Source of the DNA: GCA-2731375 sp964507245
GTDB taxonomy: Bacteria > Pseudomonadota > Alphaproteobacteria > GCA-2731375
Assembly (NCBI GenBank): GCA_964507245.1
Contig: CAZDQC010000049.1
Coordinates: forward strand, 1-22,872
Length of the DNA stretch: 22,872 bases
Reading direction: 5' to 3'
This document shows, piece after piece, positions 1 through 8,023 of the stretch. The translations under genes and the position numbers were made by a program. Positions within the stretch are counted from its first letter, which is position 1. Each line of letters opens with the position of its first letter. The notes under the pieces are model-generated. The model made no database searches. It was not told where the DNA came from and saw only the letters and a program-made list of their open reading frames with translations.

Positions 1-282
1 TTTGAATACCGCCGTGCCCGCATTATTGACTAGGGCATCAATTCGACCAAAAGACGCCACTATCCTTTTAATGGCGGCCTTGACCTGTTCAGGTATCGCC
101 ACATCGCAGGTAACGGTAATGACGTTTGGGAGATTAGCCGTTGAATGTTCTAGTGCATCACCGTCGATATCCAATAATCCCAATCGCCAGCCTTCCTCAA
201 GAAATCGCTGGCTCGTGGCTAAACCAATACCGCGAGCGGCACCAGAAATAACCGCTACCTTTGTCTCTCCGGCCGTCAACAT
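1..282 (-). CDS. Short-chain dehydrogenase/reductase (SDR), N-terminal part, cut by window edge
   Basis: Translating the minus strand from an ATG at 282 gives 94 residues open to the window edge. The protein is an NAD(P)-dependent SDR: the nucleotide-binding glycine motif appears as SGAARGIG near residues 13-20, an acidic residue follows the second strand (LLDIDGD), which favours NAD(H), a conserved Asp follows strand 4 (TCDV), and the NNAG motif closes the fragment. The catalytic Ser-Tyr-Lys region lies outside the window. The start is six bases after the stop of the DUF35 gene, so it is the third gene of the thiolase-DUF35-SDR operon and may oxidise or reduce a hydroxy/keto intermediate of the same pathway. 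The substrate cannot be told from this part. Confidence 0.85.
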   Translation of the reverse strand, partial: MLTAGETKVAVISGAARGIGLATSQRFLEEGWRLGLLDIDGDALEHSTANLPNVITVTCDVAIPEQVKAAIKRIVASFGRIDALVNNAGTAVFK

Positions 283-288
283 CCGAGC

Positions 289-702
289 CTAGGCGGGATG
301 GAATACGGGCAGCGTCACTTCCTTGGACAAGGCTTCATATCCAAGTACTACCGGCATATGTACGCGCAGTTCGTCCCGATCAAAATCCCGCATTTGCGCG
401 CACATGCGTACGCCTTCTTCCAGATCGACGGTAACCAGGGTCATAGGTAAATCCGGAATGAATCCGGGGTGGAACGCATGATGGGAGACGGTCCAGCTAT
501 GCACCTTACCTTTGCCGCTGGCGCGCACCCAATCCACCTCCATGGAATAGCAGCTATCGCACACTGGTCGCGGATAGTGACGAATTTTGCCACATTCTGC
601 GCAGCGCTGTAGGCGCATATTTTGCTCTTGCAGGCTATCCCAGAACGGTTTGGAGTCTCTGTCTAAGAGTGGCAAGGGTTTTTCGTTGGGTACTTCGCTC
701 AT
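289..702 (-). CDS. Zn-ribbon/OB-fold (DUF35) acyl-CoA-binding partner of thiolase-like protein
   Basis: The product is 137 residues, using the ATG at 702, which has a GGTGGG ribosome-binding sequence. An in-frame TTG at 723 would overlap the upstream gene. The N-terminal rubredoxin-like zinc ribbon has cysteines at 34, 37, 48 and 51 (CAEC and CDSC). An OB-fold follows, with a GKGKVHSWTV strand and a long beta stretch. This is the architecture of DUF35 proteins such as ChsH2, which bind and stabilise a thiolase-fold partner. The gene starts 17 bases after the stop of the Cys-less thiolase homologue, so the two products very likely form a complex. By analogy with Ltp2-ChsH2, the complex may be an acyl-CoA aldol lyase rather than a thiolase; that role is inferred. 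Confidence 0.88.
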   Translation of the reverse strand: MSEVPNEKPLPLLDRDSKPFWDSLQEQNMRLQRCAECGKIRHYPRPVCDSCYSMEVDWVRASGKGKVHSWTVSHHAFHPGFIPDLPMTLVTVDLEEGVRMCAQMRDFDRDELRVHMPVVLGYEALSKEVTLPVFHPA

Positions 703-719
703 GATAAATTTCCCACCAC

Positions 720-1868
720 TCAATTACGCATGATGGCGACGGAACCGTCGCCCATATCACCATAGCCTGTGACCAACCCGATCTCGGCATTTGCAACTTG
801 GGCCTTGCCACCCGCGCCGCGAAGTTGTTTTACCAGTTCGCAGACATGGTTCATGCCAACGATATGAGACTGGGATAGCAGGCCGCCGTGGGTATTGATG
901 GGCAATTCGCCGTCAAGGGCAATTCGGCCGTCGGAGACAAAGTCGCCACCTTCACCCTTTTTGCAGAAGCCCAGGTCCTCCAGCTGGCACAACACGATGT
1001 AGGTAAAGCAGTCATAGACTTCTGCAACATCGATATCCTTTGGTCCTATTCCCGCCATACCAAAGGCACGTGGCGCCGCCTTGGCGGTACCTAAGGTCGT
1101 CATATCAATGCGTTGCGTGATGACGGAGGGGGAGTCGGGATGCCCTTCAGCCACACCCATGATGTAGATGGGTTTTTGTGCCATGTCTTTGGCCTGGTCC
1201 GAGGCGGAGATCACTACCGCTGCGCCTCCGTCGCTTTCTAAACAGCAATCAAAAAGGCGTAAGGGGTCCGAGATCATGCGTGAATTCTGATGATCCTCGA
1301 TGGTCATGGGTTTTTTCATGACCGCGTTGTCATTCAAAAGGGCGTGGGAGCGGATCGTGACGGCGATTTCCGCCAGTTGCTCCGATTTTGTGCCATATAG
1401 TTCCATATGGCGGCGGGCCATATGAGCATACAACTGCGGAGGCGCTATATTGCCAGACGGCATCTCGAATTCCCCTAGAACCCGAAATTGCGGCATGGAT
1501 TGCATACGTGCACCGATACGTTCACCCGAGGACCCGTTTCGGCCAATTGGAATAAGCACGTTTTTGGCAACGCCTGAGGCTATTGCCGAAACGGCGGCCT
1601 GGATAGCAGCCACGGCGCTGGCTCCGCCGAGGGGCGTTACGGCGGAATAACGCAAATCCTGAATGCCCAAGTTGGTGATGAAATCCTCGGCGACGACTTG
1701 CAAATTGCCATAGGGAATAACGCCGTCAATATCATTCGGCTTCAGCCCCGCGTCCGCGATTGCCTTCAAGGATGCCTCCATTTGCAAAGCTACTACCGAC
1801 TTTCCGGAATTCTTGGAATATTCCGTCTCGCCAATGCCGGTGACGGCACATTTATCCGTAAGGCTCAT
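720..1868 (-). CDS. SCP2-type thiolase-like protein (lipid-transfer protein/acyl-CoA lyase family)
   Basis: The product is 382 residues, starting at an ATG with an AGAGGA ribosome-binding site. It aligns by eye with the SCP2 thiolase/Ltp family: N-terminal AVTGIGETEYSK, central DGGAAVVISAS near residue 213, VAEVYDCFT around residue 285, and a C-terminal NTHGG motif near 325-329. Where true thiolases carry the nucleophilic Cys (about residues 78-90) this protein reads TPLGGASAVAAI, with no Cys, so ordinary thiolysis or Claisen condensation is unlikely. The homologous Ltp2 enzymes of steroid degraders also lack it and act as retro-aldolases with a DUF35 partner. Tyr285 lies where an active-site tyrosine is described in that family. 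It is the first gene of an operon with the DUF35 and SDR genes and is divergent from cysS. Confidence 0.88.
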   Translation of the reverse strand: MSLTDKCAVTGIGETEYSKNSGKSVVALQMEASLKAIADAGLKPNDIDGVIPYGNLQVVAEDFITNLGIQDLRYSAVTPLGGASAVAAIQAAVSAIASGVAKNVLIPIGRNGSSGERIGARMQSMPQFRVLGEFEMPSGNIAPPQLYAHMARRHMELYGTKSEQLAEIAVTIRSHALLNDNAVMKKPMTIEDHQNSRMISDPLRLFDCCLESDGGAAVVISASDQAKDMAQKPIYIMGVAEGHPDSPSVITQRIDMTTLGTAKAAPRAFGMAGIGPKDIDVAEVYDCFTYIVLCQLEDLGFCKKGEGGDFVSDGRIALDGELPINTHGGLLSQSHIVGMNHVCELVKQLRGAGGKAQVANAEIGLVTGYGDMGDGSVAIMRN

Positions 1869-2215
1869 GGTTCCGTTCCTCTGAAGAATTCATACGTTTC
1901 TGCGCCCAGTATCTCGCATGCTGCCCGCCATCACCAGCAAATATGGATTCGGAACGCTGGACTTTTGCCCATGTCGGGGTTTATAAGGACGCCGTCGTTC
2001 TCAGGGCGACTATTAAGGGACGTTTGCTCGCAATGCAGCATTTGAAGCAATACTACAGAATTACCGCCTTATCGGTCTGTTGTGGCGGCGGAGGTTGTCC
2101 AGGTATTGCTTGCACACCTCCCTTTTGCGCCTAGGCAAAGTTAGAGGCGCCGCGACCAACATTTTTGCTGGCGCATTCTGACATCAGCATTTGTAATATG
2201 ACGGGAGCTATCCCG
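1869..2215. other. Divergent intergenic region between thiolase-like gene and cysS
   Basis: These 347 bases must hold the promoters of the minus-strand thiolase operon and the plus-strand cysS operon. I see no convincing -35/-10 pair on either strand and no credible gene. Short open frames here lack ribosome-binding sites and family resemblance. The only structure noted is a hairpin-capable inverted repeat at 2090-2121. Confidence 0.5.
2090..2121 (+). repeat. Imperfect inverted repeat in cysS upstream region
   Basis: GGAGGT-T-GT at 2090-2098 can pair with ACACCTCC at 2114-2121, giving an eight-pair stem with one bulged T and a 15-base loop. The right arm is followed by CTTTT. It could be a leader hairpin or weak terminator ahead of cysS, or chance. 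No transcription start is visible to decide whether it is transcribed. Confidence 0.25.
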
Positions 2216-3583
2216 ATGCCGACCGCACCCAAGACCTTTCAAATTCAGAATACAGCGACTCGGACCAAGCAAGATTTCGTGCCTATGCGGCCGGATGAGG
2301 TTCGTCTTTATGTCTGTGGCCCTACGGTTTATGACCTAGCCCACATTGGAAATGCTCGACCCGTGGTTGTGTTCGACAGTTTCGTGCGTCTATTACGACG
2401 CTACTACGACACCGTCATCTACGTGCGCAATATCACCGACATTGACGACAAAATTATTGACCGGGCTCATGAACGGGGTCAGACCATTGCGGAGGTGACC
2501 CTTAAAACCACCCAGGTCTTTCATGAGGACATGGCGGCCCTCAACGCCTTAACGCCCGATCACGAGCCCCGTGCCACGGATTATGTACCGAGCATGGTGG
2601 ACATGACTGAGGCCTTGATTGCTAAAGGTCATGCTTACGCCGCCGATGGGCATGTGTTGTTTGACACAAGTTCGATGGAAGACTACGGCGTCTTCTCTCG
2701 CCGCAGTCAGAACGAGTTGATTGCCGGCGCCCGGGTGGACGTTGCACCTTATAAACGTAATCAGACGGATTTCGTTCTATGGAAGCCGTCCGCTGGGGAT
2801 CAGCCCGGTTGGGACAGCCCGTGGGGCAGGGGACGACCGGGCTGGCATCTGGAATGCTCGGTAATGTCAGAAGCCCTTTTGGGAGAGACGTTTGACATCC
2901 ATGGCGGCGGTATCGACCTGGTCTTTCCCCACCATCAGAATGAACTAGCTCAGAGCGCCTGCGCCCATGATGGTGCTCCCCTAGCGAATTATTGGATGCA
3001 TAATGGTCACGTAACTGTCGGTGGGGAGAAAATGTCGAAATCTCTGGGCAACTTTCTGACCGTGCATGAGTTATTAGATGAATTTCCGGGTGAAGCCCTG
3101 CGTTTGACCTTGCTGTCGGCACATTATCGTCAACCCTTAAATTTCACCAAGGAGCTGGTGGTTGAATCTCGCCGTATTCTGGACCGTTGGTATCGCGCTG
3201 TCGGAGAAGCTCAGTCTGATCCCGAGTTGCCTGAGGATGTGGAGGTAGCTTTGTTGGACGATATGAACACGCCAAGGGCAATCGCTGCGATGCACCGACT
3301 AGCGGACCAGGCTATGGCAGGTGACGGGGTTGCGGCGTCATCGTTAAAGGCTGTGGGCCAGATCATGGGCATTCTACAAGCCTCACCAGAAGTCTGGTTC
3401 CAAGGGCAGGATAGCAATGACGATCTCTCGGCGGAGACGATCGAAGAATTGATCGAACATCGGCGTCGGGCGCGTGCGGATAAGGATTTTGCGACTTCCG
3501 ATCGCATTCGCGAGGGATTGGCTGCACAGGGCATTGTATTGGAAGACGGCGCACAGGGCACTACCTGGCGGCGCGGAGAGTAG
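2216..3583 (+). CDS. cysS: Cysteinyl-tRNA synthetase
   Basis: This class I aminoacyl-tRNA synthetase attaches cysteine to tRNA-Cys. It has 455 residues from the ATG at 2216, close to the usual 460. That start is supported by GGGAG eight bases upstream; earlier in-frame starts (2165 TTG, 2198 ATG) would add residues before the conserved core. Signatures are CGPTVYD with zinc ligand Cys34, the HIGH-type motif HIGN at 43-46, the Rossmann region WHLECSVMS with a second zinc Cys, the GGGIDLVFPHHQNE motif supplying the remaining ligands, and KMSKS at 272-276. The C-terminal helical anticodon domain is present. It is the first gene of a tight block; the next start lies four bases past its stop. Confidence 0.98.
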   Translation: MPTAPKTFQIQNTATRTKQDFVPMRPDEVRLYVCGPTVYDLAHIGNARPVVVFDSFVRLLRRYYDTVIYVRNITDIDDKIIDRAHERGQTIAEVTLKTTQVFHEDMAALNALTPDHEPRATDYVPSMVDMTEALIAKGHAYAADGHVLFDTSSMEDYGVFSRRSQNELIAGARVDVAPYKRNQTDFVLWKPSAGDQPGWDSPWGRGRPGWHLECSVMSEALLGETFDIHGGGIDLVFPHHQNELAQSACAHDGAPLANYWMHNGHVTVGGEKMSKSLGNFLTVHELLDEFPGEALRLTLLSAHYRQPLNFTKELVVESRRILDRWYRAVGEAQSDPELPEDVEVALLDDMNTPRAIAAMHRLADQAMAGDGVAASSLKAVGQIMGILQASPEVWFQGQDSNDDLSAETIEELIEHRRRARADKDFATSDRIREGLAAQGIVLEDGAQGTTWRRGE

Positions 3584-3587
3584 GGCA

Positions 3588-5189
3588 TTGGCAAAAGAGC
3601 GTCTTTACGTATTCGATACCACCCTGCGGGACGGGGCACAGACATCCGGTGTCGATTTCTCGGTTGAGGACAAGCACGTTATCGCTGAAGCCTTGGACCG
3701 CCTAGGCGTGGATTACGTGGAAGGCGGCTGGCCCGGAGCCAATCCGACGGACAGCGGCTTTTTTCAGACACCTCCGAAACTGAAGCGCGCTAAATTCACC
3801 GCATTCGGCATGACCAAGCGGCCAGGCCGAAGTGCCGACAATGATCCGGGGTTATCGGAGGTCGTCAATGCGCCGGTGGATGCTGTTTGTCTAGTAGGTA
3901 AGACCTGGGATTTTCATGTGGATGTCGCCCTGGGCATCGAACGGTCGGAGAATATTGCTATGATCGGAGAGTCGTTGGCGCATTCAATCGCCAAGGGACA
4001 CGAGGCTCTGTTCGATGCAGAGCATTTTTTTGACGGTTACAAGGCAAACCCGTCTTACTCCATCGATTGCTTGCAATCCGCTCTGAACGCAGGGGCCCGC
4101 TGGGTCGTGTTGTGCGACACTAACGGTGGCACATTGCCACACGAGATCGCCCGTATTGTAGGCGAGCTGACCGAACATATCCCAGGCGATCATCTTGCTA
4201 TTCATTGCCACAACGACACCGGCAACGCTATCGCTGGATCGCTGGCGGCGATACAGGCTGGCGTTCGTCAGGTCCAAGGTAGTTTGAATGGTCTGGGTGA
4301 ACGTTGCGGCAACGCTGATTTGGTCGCCCTGATCCCGATCTTGAATTTGAAACCGGGCTTCGCCGAAAAATTCGAGACCGGTGTCGATGACGAAGGGATG
4401 CGCCATCTGACGGCAACTTCTCGCCTATTAGACGAATTGCTGAATCGTGCACCGGCGCGTCAAGCGCCGTTCGTGGGTTCCTCGGCCTTCGCCCACAAGG
4501 GTGGGTTGCATGTTTCTGCCGTTTTGAAAAATCCAGAAACCTATGAACATATCGATCCAGCCCTAGTGGGTAACAGCCGTCAACTCCTCGTTTCTAACCA
4601 GGCAGGCCGATCCAACATTTTGGCTCGGCTGGAAGAAGTGGGGATCGATTTCGATCCCAAGGACCCTAAGATCAACCGTCTCCTGGAGGACGTGAAACAA
4701 AAAGAGTTCGAAGGTTATGCATATGAAGGGGCTGCGGCCAGTTTTGAACTGATGGCACGCCGCACCTTGGGCGAGTTCCGGGAATACTTCGGCGTTGACG
4801 GCTTCCGGGTGATGGTAGAACGGCGCCACAACGCCAAGGGTGACCTTATAACTGTGTCCGAAGCAACGGTAAAATTGGCCGTCGACGGACGGCGGATCAT
4901 GTCAGTGGCCGAAGGCAATGGCCCAGTCAACGCACTGGATAAAGCCTTGCGAAAAGATATTGGCTGCTTCGCTAGGTATATCGAAGATCTAGAGCTGGTG
5001 GATTTCAAGGTGCGTATCCTAGACGGTGGGACAGGCGCGGTTACTCGTGTCCTGATCGAAAGCGCGGACGGATTGGGACGGCGCTGGTTTACGGTGGGGG
5101 TTTCACCCAATATCGTCGACGCTTCGTTTATGGCCTTGCTTGACAGCATCACGTACAAACTGTTCAAGGACGGCGCGGAAGCGCCGTGA
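3588..5189 (+). CDS. cimA: (R)-citramalate synthase
   Basis: It condenses pyruvate and acetyl-CoA to (R)-citramalate, the entry to threonine-independent isoleucine synthesis. The product has 533 residues and belongs to the isopropylmalate/homocitrate/citramalate synthase superfamily. The N-terminal TIM barrel opens with FDTTLRDGAQTSG, holding the catalytic Arg-Asp, and has the metal-binding HCHND at 206-210 and the SSAFAHKGGLHVSA stretch. The C-terminal third is a LeuA-type allosteric domain. The YVEGGWPGANPTD sequence fits the CimA group rather than LeuA. I chose the TTG start at 3588 because GGAGAG lies seven bases upstream and the protein then begins just before the barrel; a longer frame from 3474 would run through the end of cysS. 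It is probably co-transcribed with cysS and trmJ. Confidence 0.92.
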   Translation: MAKERLYVFDTTLRDGAQTSGVDFSVEDKHVIAEALDRLGVDYVEGGWPGANPTDSGFFQTPPKLKRAKFTAFGMTKRPGRSADNDPGLSEVVNAPVDAVCLVGKTWDFHVDVALGIERSENIAMIGESLAHSIAKGHEALFDAEHFFDGYKANPSYSIDCLQSALNAGARWVVLCDTNGGTLPHEIARIVGELTEHIPGDHLAIHCHNDTGNAIAGSLAAIQAGVRQVQGSLNGLGERCGNADLVALIPILNLKPGFAEKFETGVDDEGMRHLTATSRLLDELLNRAPARQAPFVGSSAFAHKGGLHVSAVLKNPETYEHIDPALVGNSRQLLVSNQAGRSNILARLEEVGIDFDPKDPKINRLLEDVKQKEFEGYAYEGAAASFELMARRTLGEFREYFGVDGFRVMVERRHNAKGDLITVSEATVKLAVDGRRIMSVAEGNGPVNALDKALRKDIGCFARYIEDLELVDFKVRILDGGTGAVTRVLIESADGLGRRWFTVGVSPNIVDASFMALLDSITYKLFKDGAEAP

Positions 5190-5195
5190 GGTATC

Positions 5196-5960
5196 GTGGC
5201 TGGGACTGATTCTTCAAGACCGATCCTAGACCTCGGGCCCAGTCCGGTAGTGATATTGGTGCGGCCGCAGATGGGGGAGAATATAGGTGCGGCAGCGAGG
5301 GCCATGAAGAATTTTGGCCTAGATCGCCTTCGCATCGTGGATCCGCGGGACGGCTGGCCTAACCCCAAGGCCCATGCAATGTCCAGCCGTGCCCATGAAA
5401 TTCTGGACGCCGCAATCCTATATGATGATACGTCTGCAGCAGTAGCCGACCTGCATTGCGTCTTCGCCACTACAGCCAGGGCGCGGGAAATGGAGAAGCC
5501 CTGTATGACGCCGAGGGAGGCCGTAACGGACATGCGGCAGCGGTTAGCTCAAGACCAACAATTGGGAATCTTGTTTGGTGGTGAAAAGGCAGGCCTGGAT
5601 AATGACGATACCACCGTGGCCCAAGTGATCCTGCAAATACCAGCAAATCCCACTTTTTCGTCGCTGAACCTTGCGCAGGCAGTGTTATTAATTTGCTATG
5701 AATGGTTCACATCCAGCTCGGCTGCGGTAATGGAAACAACTGGAAAAAGTGAACTGGCGACCTTGGACGACCTCCAATTTTTTGAAGGCCGGTTGGAAGA
5801 ACAGCTGCAGCAGTCTGGGTTTTTGAAACCCCCGGAAAAAGCGCCCTCCATGATGCGTAATTTGCGCAACGTTTTTCGCCGCGCCAATTTGACTGATCAA
5901 GAAGTCCGCAGTTTTCACGGAGTCATATCCGCTTTGATACGACGTAACGGTGACGTTTAA
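5196..5960 (+). CDS. trmJ: TrmJ-like tRNA (cytidine/uridine-2'-O-)-methyltransferase
   Basis: This is a SPOUT-class (TrmH family) methyltransferase with a knotted SAM-binding fold. In the TrmJ group the substrate is the ribose of tRNA position 32. The product has 254 residues. Motif 1 is MGENIGAAARAMKNFG, including the conserved Asn and Arg. Motif 2 is LFGGEKAGLDNDD and motif 3 is NPTFSSLNLAQAV, both lining the SAM site. The C-terminal extension (about residues 170-254) is the helical segment typical of TrmJ. It starts with GTG six bases after the cimA stop, with GTGAGG overlapping that stop as ribosome-binding site, so translational coupling is likely. TrmJ versus another TrmH-family RNA methyltransferase is judged from motifs only. 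Confidence 0.88.
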   Translation: MAGTDSSRPILDLGPSPVVILVRPQMGENIGAAARAMKNFGLDRLRIVDPRDGWPNPKAHAMSSRAHEILDAAILYDDTSAAVADLHCVFATTARAREMEKPCMTPREAVTDMRQRLAQDQQLGILFGGEKAGLDNDDTTVAQVILQIPANPTFSSLNLAQAVLLICYEWFTSSSAAVMETTGKSELATLDDLQFFEGRLEEQLQQSGFLKPPEKAPSMMRNLRNVFRRANLTDQEVRSFHGVISALIRRNGDV

Positions 5961-5967
5961 ATGTCAT

Positions 5968-5995
5968 TTGACTTAGCCAAATTGATTGGTATAAC
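5968..5995 (+). promoter_or_regulatory. Sigma-70-type promoter for rpsD
   Basis: TTGACT at 5968-5973 and TATAAC at 5990-5995 each match five of six consensus bases, with a 16-base spacer. The predicted start near 6002 would leave a leader of about 80 bases before rpsD. It is the best promoter-like sequence I found in the window and would let the S4 gene be transcribed independently of the cysS block. Confidence 0.6.
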
Positions 5996-6081
5996 TCCCG
6001 CCACCTGCGCGACCTGTTCATGACTGGGCGGTTGTCCGCGCGGAATTCATTCAAGCATTCGATGCTGAGAGAAGAACCTGA

Positions 6082-6699
6082 ATGACGAAGCGACTGCGCT
6101 CGAAATATAAGCTGAACCGCCGCCTGGGTGAAAATCTTTGGGGCCGGCCAAAAAGTCCTGTCAACAAGCGGGATTATCCGCCGGGGCAGCATGCCCAGGG
6201 GCGGCGGCGCAAACCATCTGACTACGGTATTCAGTTGGCCGCCAAACAGAAATTGCGCGGTTACTATGGCAATATTACCGAGAAACAGTTTCGCCGCACG
6301 TATAACGAGGCCGTTAAGTTTAGAGGAGACACCACGGAGGTATTGATTGGCCTGTTGGAACGGCGCTTGGACGCAGTCGTTTATCGCATGAAATTCGTTC
6401 CCACGGTATTTGCGGCACGGCAGTTCATTAACCACGGCCATATTCTAGTCAACGGCAAACGGGTCAACATCGCTTCCTACCGGGTTGGTGAGGGTGACGT
6501 GATCGAGATCAAGGAAAAATCCCGCGAGATCATCATGGTGCTCGATGCCTTAGATTCGCCCGAGCGGGATATACCTGAATATATGGAAGTCGACCTTGGC
6601 AAGCGTCGTGGTACTTTTGTCCGTACGCCAAAATTCTCGGAAGTCCCATATCCGGTACCCATGGAACCGAACCTGGTGATTGAGTACTACTCCAGATAG
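6082..6699 (+). CDS. rpsD: 30S ribosomal protein S4
   Basis: This primary 16S rRNA-binding protein nucleates assembly of the 30S body. The product has 205 residues, the normal bacterial length. The N-terminal segment has the KYKLNRRLGENLWG and DYPPGQHAQGRRRKPSDYG stretches, the latter being the very conserved S4 signature. The S4 RNA-binding domain follows at roughly 95-160 (ERRLDAVVYRMKF, FINHGHILVNGKRVNI). It is the zinc-independent form, lacking the cysteine cluster seen in some bacterial S4 proteins. The ATG start has GAGAGAAG upstream. It follows trmJ after 121 bases that contain its own promoter-like element. In some bacteria S4 represses its own operon; nothing here shows this. Confidence 0.98.
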   Translation: MTKRLRSKYKLNRRLGENLWGRPKSPVNKRDYPPGQHAQGRRRKPSDYGIQLAAKQKLRGYYGNITEKQFRRTYNEAVKFRGDTTEVLIGLLERRLDAVVYRMKFVPTVFAARQFINHGHILVNGKRVNIASYRVGEGDVIEIKEKSREIIMVLDALDSPERDIPEYMEVDLGKRRGTFVRTPKFSEVPYPVPMEPNLVIEYYSR

Positions 6700-6843
6700 A
6701 GAATTTGTAATTTTTCTGTTTCTTGACAGCAGAAATTGACAAAAGACATGCTGCTTAGTTTTGCCTTAGGGTGACCCTTTGTTTAGCCAAATTCCGAGAC
6801 CAGCATAAATTTATAGGAGTGGCTAGAGTAGGGTGGAAAAATT

Positions 6844-6865
6844 CTTGTTGATCAGATCAAACAAG
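6844..6865 (-). terminator. Possible terminator (imperfect palindrome) for the minus-strand methyltransferase transcript
   Basis: The region 6700-6948 lies between two convergent genes and holds no credible ORF. Its clearest structure is CTTGTTGATC AG ATCAAACAAG, an imperfect palindrome with one bulged base. Read on the minus strand the hairpin is followed by AATTTTT, as expected of an intrinsic terminator about 85 bases past the methyltransferase stop. The stem is AT-rich and weak, so the call is tentative. Confidence 0.3.
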
Positions 6866-6948
6866 TGGCCGCCCATCGATGATTAGAAGATTTCTTTAGC
6901 ACCTAATAAATTACGAAGCGTTTAGTGTGTACAAAAATTTACGTTACA

Positions 6949-8019
6949 TCATGTAGGCGTTTGCGCCGTGATAACTGACATAAGATGTGTCCGGTTTTGG
7001 GGCAGTTCACCACTTAGAAGGCTTGAATTTGTCTGCAAACCAGATAATTCGATTTCAACATCAACGAATCCTGCTGCCTCTAATTCCATTTCTAAATCCA
7101 GGTTTCTGGCTTGATACATGAAGGGCTCGTTGTTCCGAGCGGCGTACCCATCCAGTAGCCAGGCGTCGATGTTGCCACCGGGTGTGAGATACATATCGTA
7201 CATGGCAAAGGTGCCTCCTGGTTCCAGCACACGCCGACCCTCGGCCATGATACGGCGTAACGCTGAGGGCGGAACCTCATGCAATAGCCAATGGGAGGTG
7301 ACCAAATTGAACCGATTGCCTTCAAAGTTTAAATTTTCGCCGTTCATTTGCCAGAAATTAATGTCCAGGTCGGCTTCAATCGAACGTAAGTGCGCCAAAG
7401 ACACGGCAGGGGCGGAGACGTCGCAGCCGTGGACGTCGGCTTCGGGCAGGGTCCGTTTTAGGGCGCGGGTGGAAGCTCCAATGGTACAGCCAATGTCCAG
7501 AACCGCGGTGGGCGCAAAGCGATCCCGCATCAATTCTGCGTACCAGTTTAAGGGAGTGTCGGGATCGAGCATGGAGAAACTTACGCCGGAGGTTGCCCAC
7601 TCATAGATGAAGGCCGTTTCGTCACCATTCCAAATTCCACCAGGAATTTGGTGGATGTCGGTGTTGGCGACGTAATCGGGCATAGCCATCTCCGGGTCCA
7701 GGTGCAGGCGTTCGGTATACCGTGTGGCACCCTTCTCGAGGATACTGCTCAGCCGTTCCGTTTGCGGCGCCAGAGCGCGGGACATGCCCCAGCGGCTTTG
7801 ATATTTAACTTGTTGGGCTCGGCGCTCTAACCAACTGTAAAGCTGATAGGCACGGGAGGGCCGCATTGTGCGCTCCAGGCTCTCCACGTCGTTGGCACCG
7901 CATGTCTTGGCCTCCTCAACCACTTGCTTGTACGGCGCGTCTTTCCAAAAATACTTCAGACTATGGGAAAAGCTTTCATTTGTCTTAGCAGCGAAGTCGA
8001 TATCTGGGCGCGTTGTCAT
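6949..8019 (-). CDS. Class I SAM-dependent methyltransferase with long N-terminal extension
   Basis: The product has 356 residues from the ATG at 8019, four bases after the stop of the upstream small gene. An in-frame GTG at 8046 would overlap that gene. Residues about 170-300 form a Rossmann methyltransferase domain: motif I VLDIGCTIGAS at about 173-183 (the usual GCGxG appears as GCTIG), an acidic loop HGCDVS, and VLEPGGTFAMYDMY as the post-motif strand. The first 165 residues match nothing I recognise. They are rich in Trp and Tyr and may be a substrate-binding or helical lid domain. A small-molecule substrate is likelier than RNA or protein, but it is unknown. It is the second gene of a two-gene operon. 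Confidence 0.85.
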   Translation of the reverse strand: MTTRPDIDFAAKTNESFSHSLKYFWKDAPYKQVVEEAKTCGANDVESLERTMRPSRAYQLYSWLERRAQQVKYQSRWGMSRALAPQTERLSSILEKGATRYTERLHLDPEMAMPDYVANTDIHQIPGGIWNGDETAFIYEWATSGVSFSMLDPDTPLNWYAELMRDRFAPTAVLDIGCTIGASTRALKRTLPEADVHGCDVSAPAVSLAHLRSIEADLDINFWQMNGENLNFEGNRFNLVTSHWLLHEVPPSALRRIMAEGRRVLEPGGTFAMYDMYLTPGGNIDAWLLDGYAARNNEPFMYQARNLDLEMELEAAGFVDVEIELSGLQTNSSLLSGELPQNRTHLMSVITAQTPT

Positions 8020-8023
8020 CTGT

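Noticed and set aside
2..292. Plus-strand 96-residue open frame at the left edge
   Set aside because: It is the antisense of the SDR gene, which shows SGAARGIG and NNAG motifs on the minus strand; the plus-strand product has no family features.
1943..2134. Plus-strand 63-residue open frame upstream of cysS
   Set aside because: No ribosome-binding site, no recognisable features, and it lies in a region needed for divergent promoters.
2622..3122. Minus-strand 166-residue open frame inside cysS
   Set aside because: Arg/Pro/Ser-rich shadow of cysS with no ribosome-binding site; the plus frame carries full synthetase motifs.
4715..5533. Minus-strand 272-residue open frame across cimA and trmJ
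   Set aside because: Long, but Ser/Arg-rich in the way of antisense frames; it spans two well-identified genes and their junction.
6723..6741. Two TTGACA hexamers (6723 and 6736) downstream of rpsD
   Set aside because: Neither has an acceptable -10 element at 16-18 bases, and the plus direction leads only into a convergent gene.
6768..6778. AGGGTGACCCT palindrome downstream of rpsD as a terminator
   Set aside because: The stem is five pairs with a one-base centre, so it cannot form a hairpin loop without losing pairs, and no clean T-run follows; it may be a chance palindrome.
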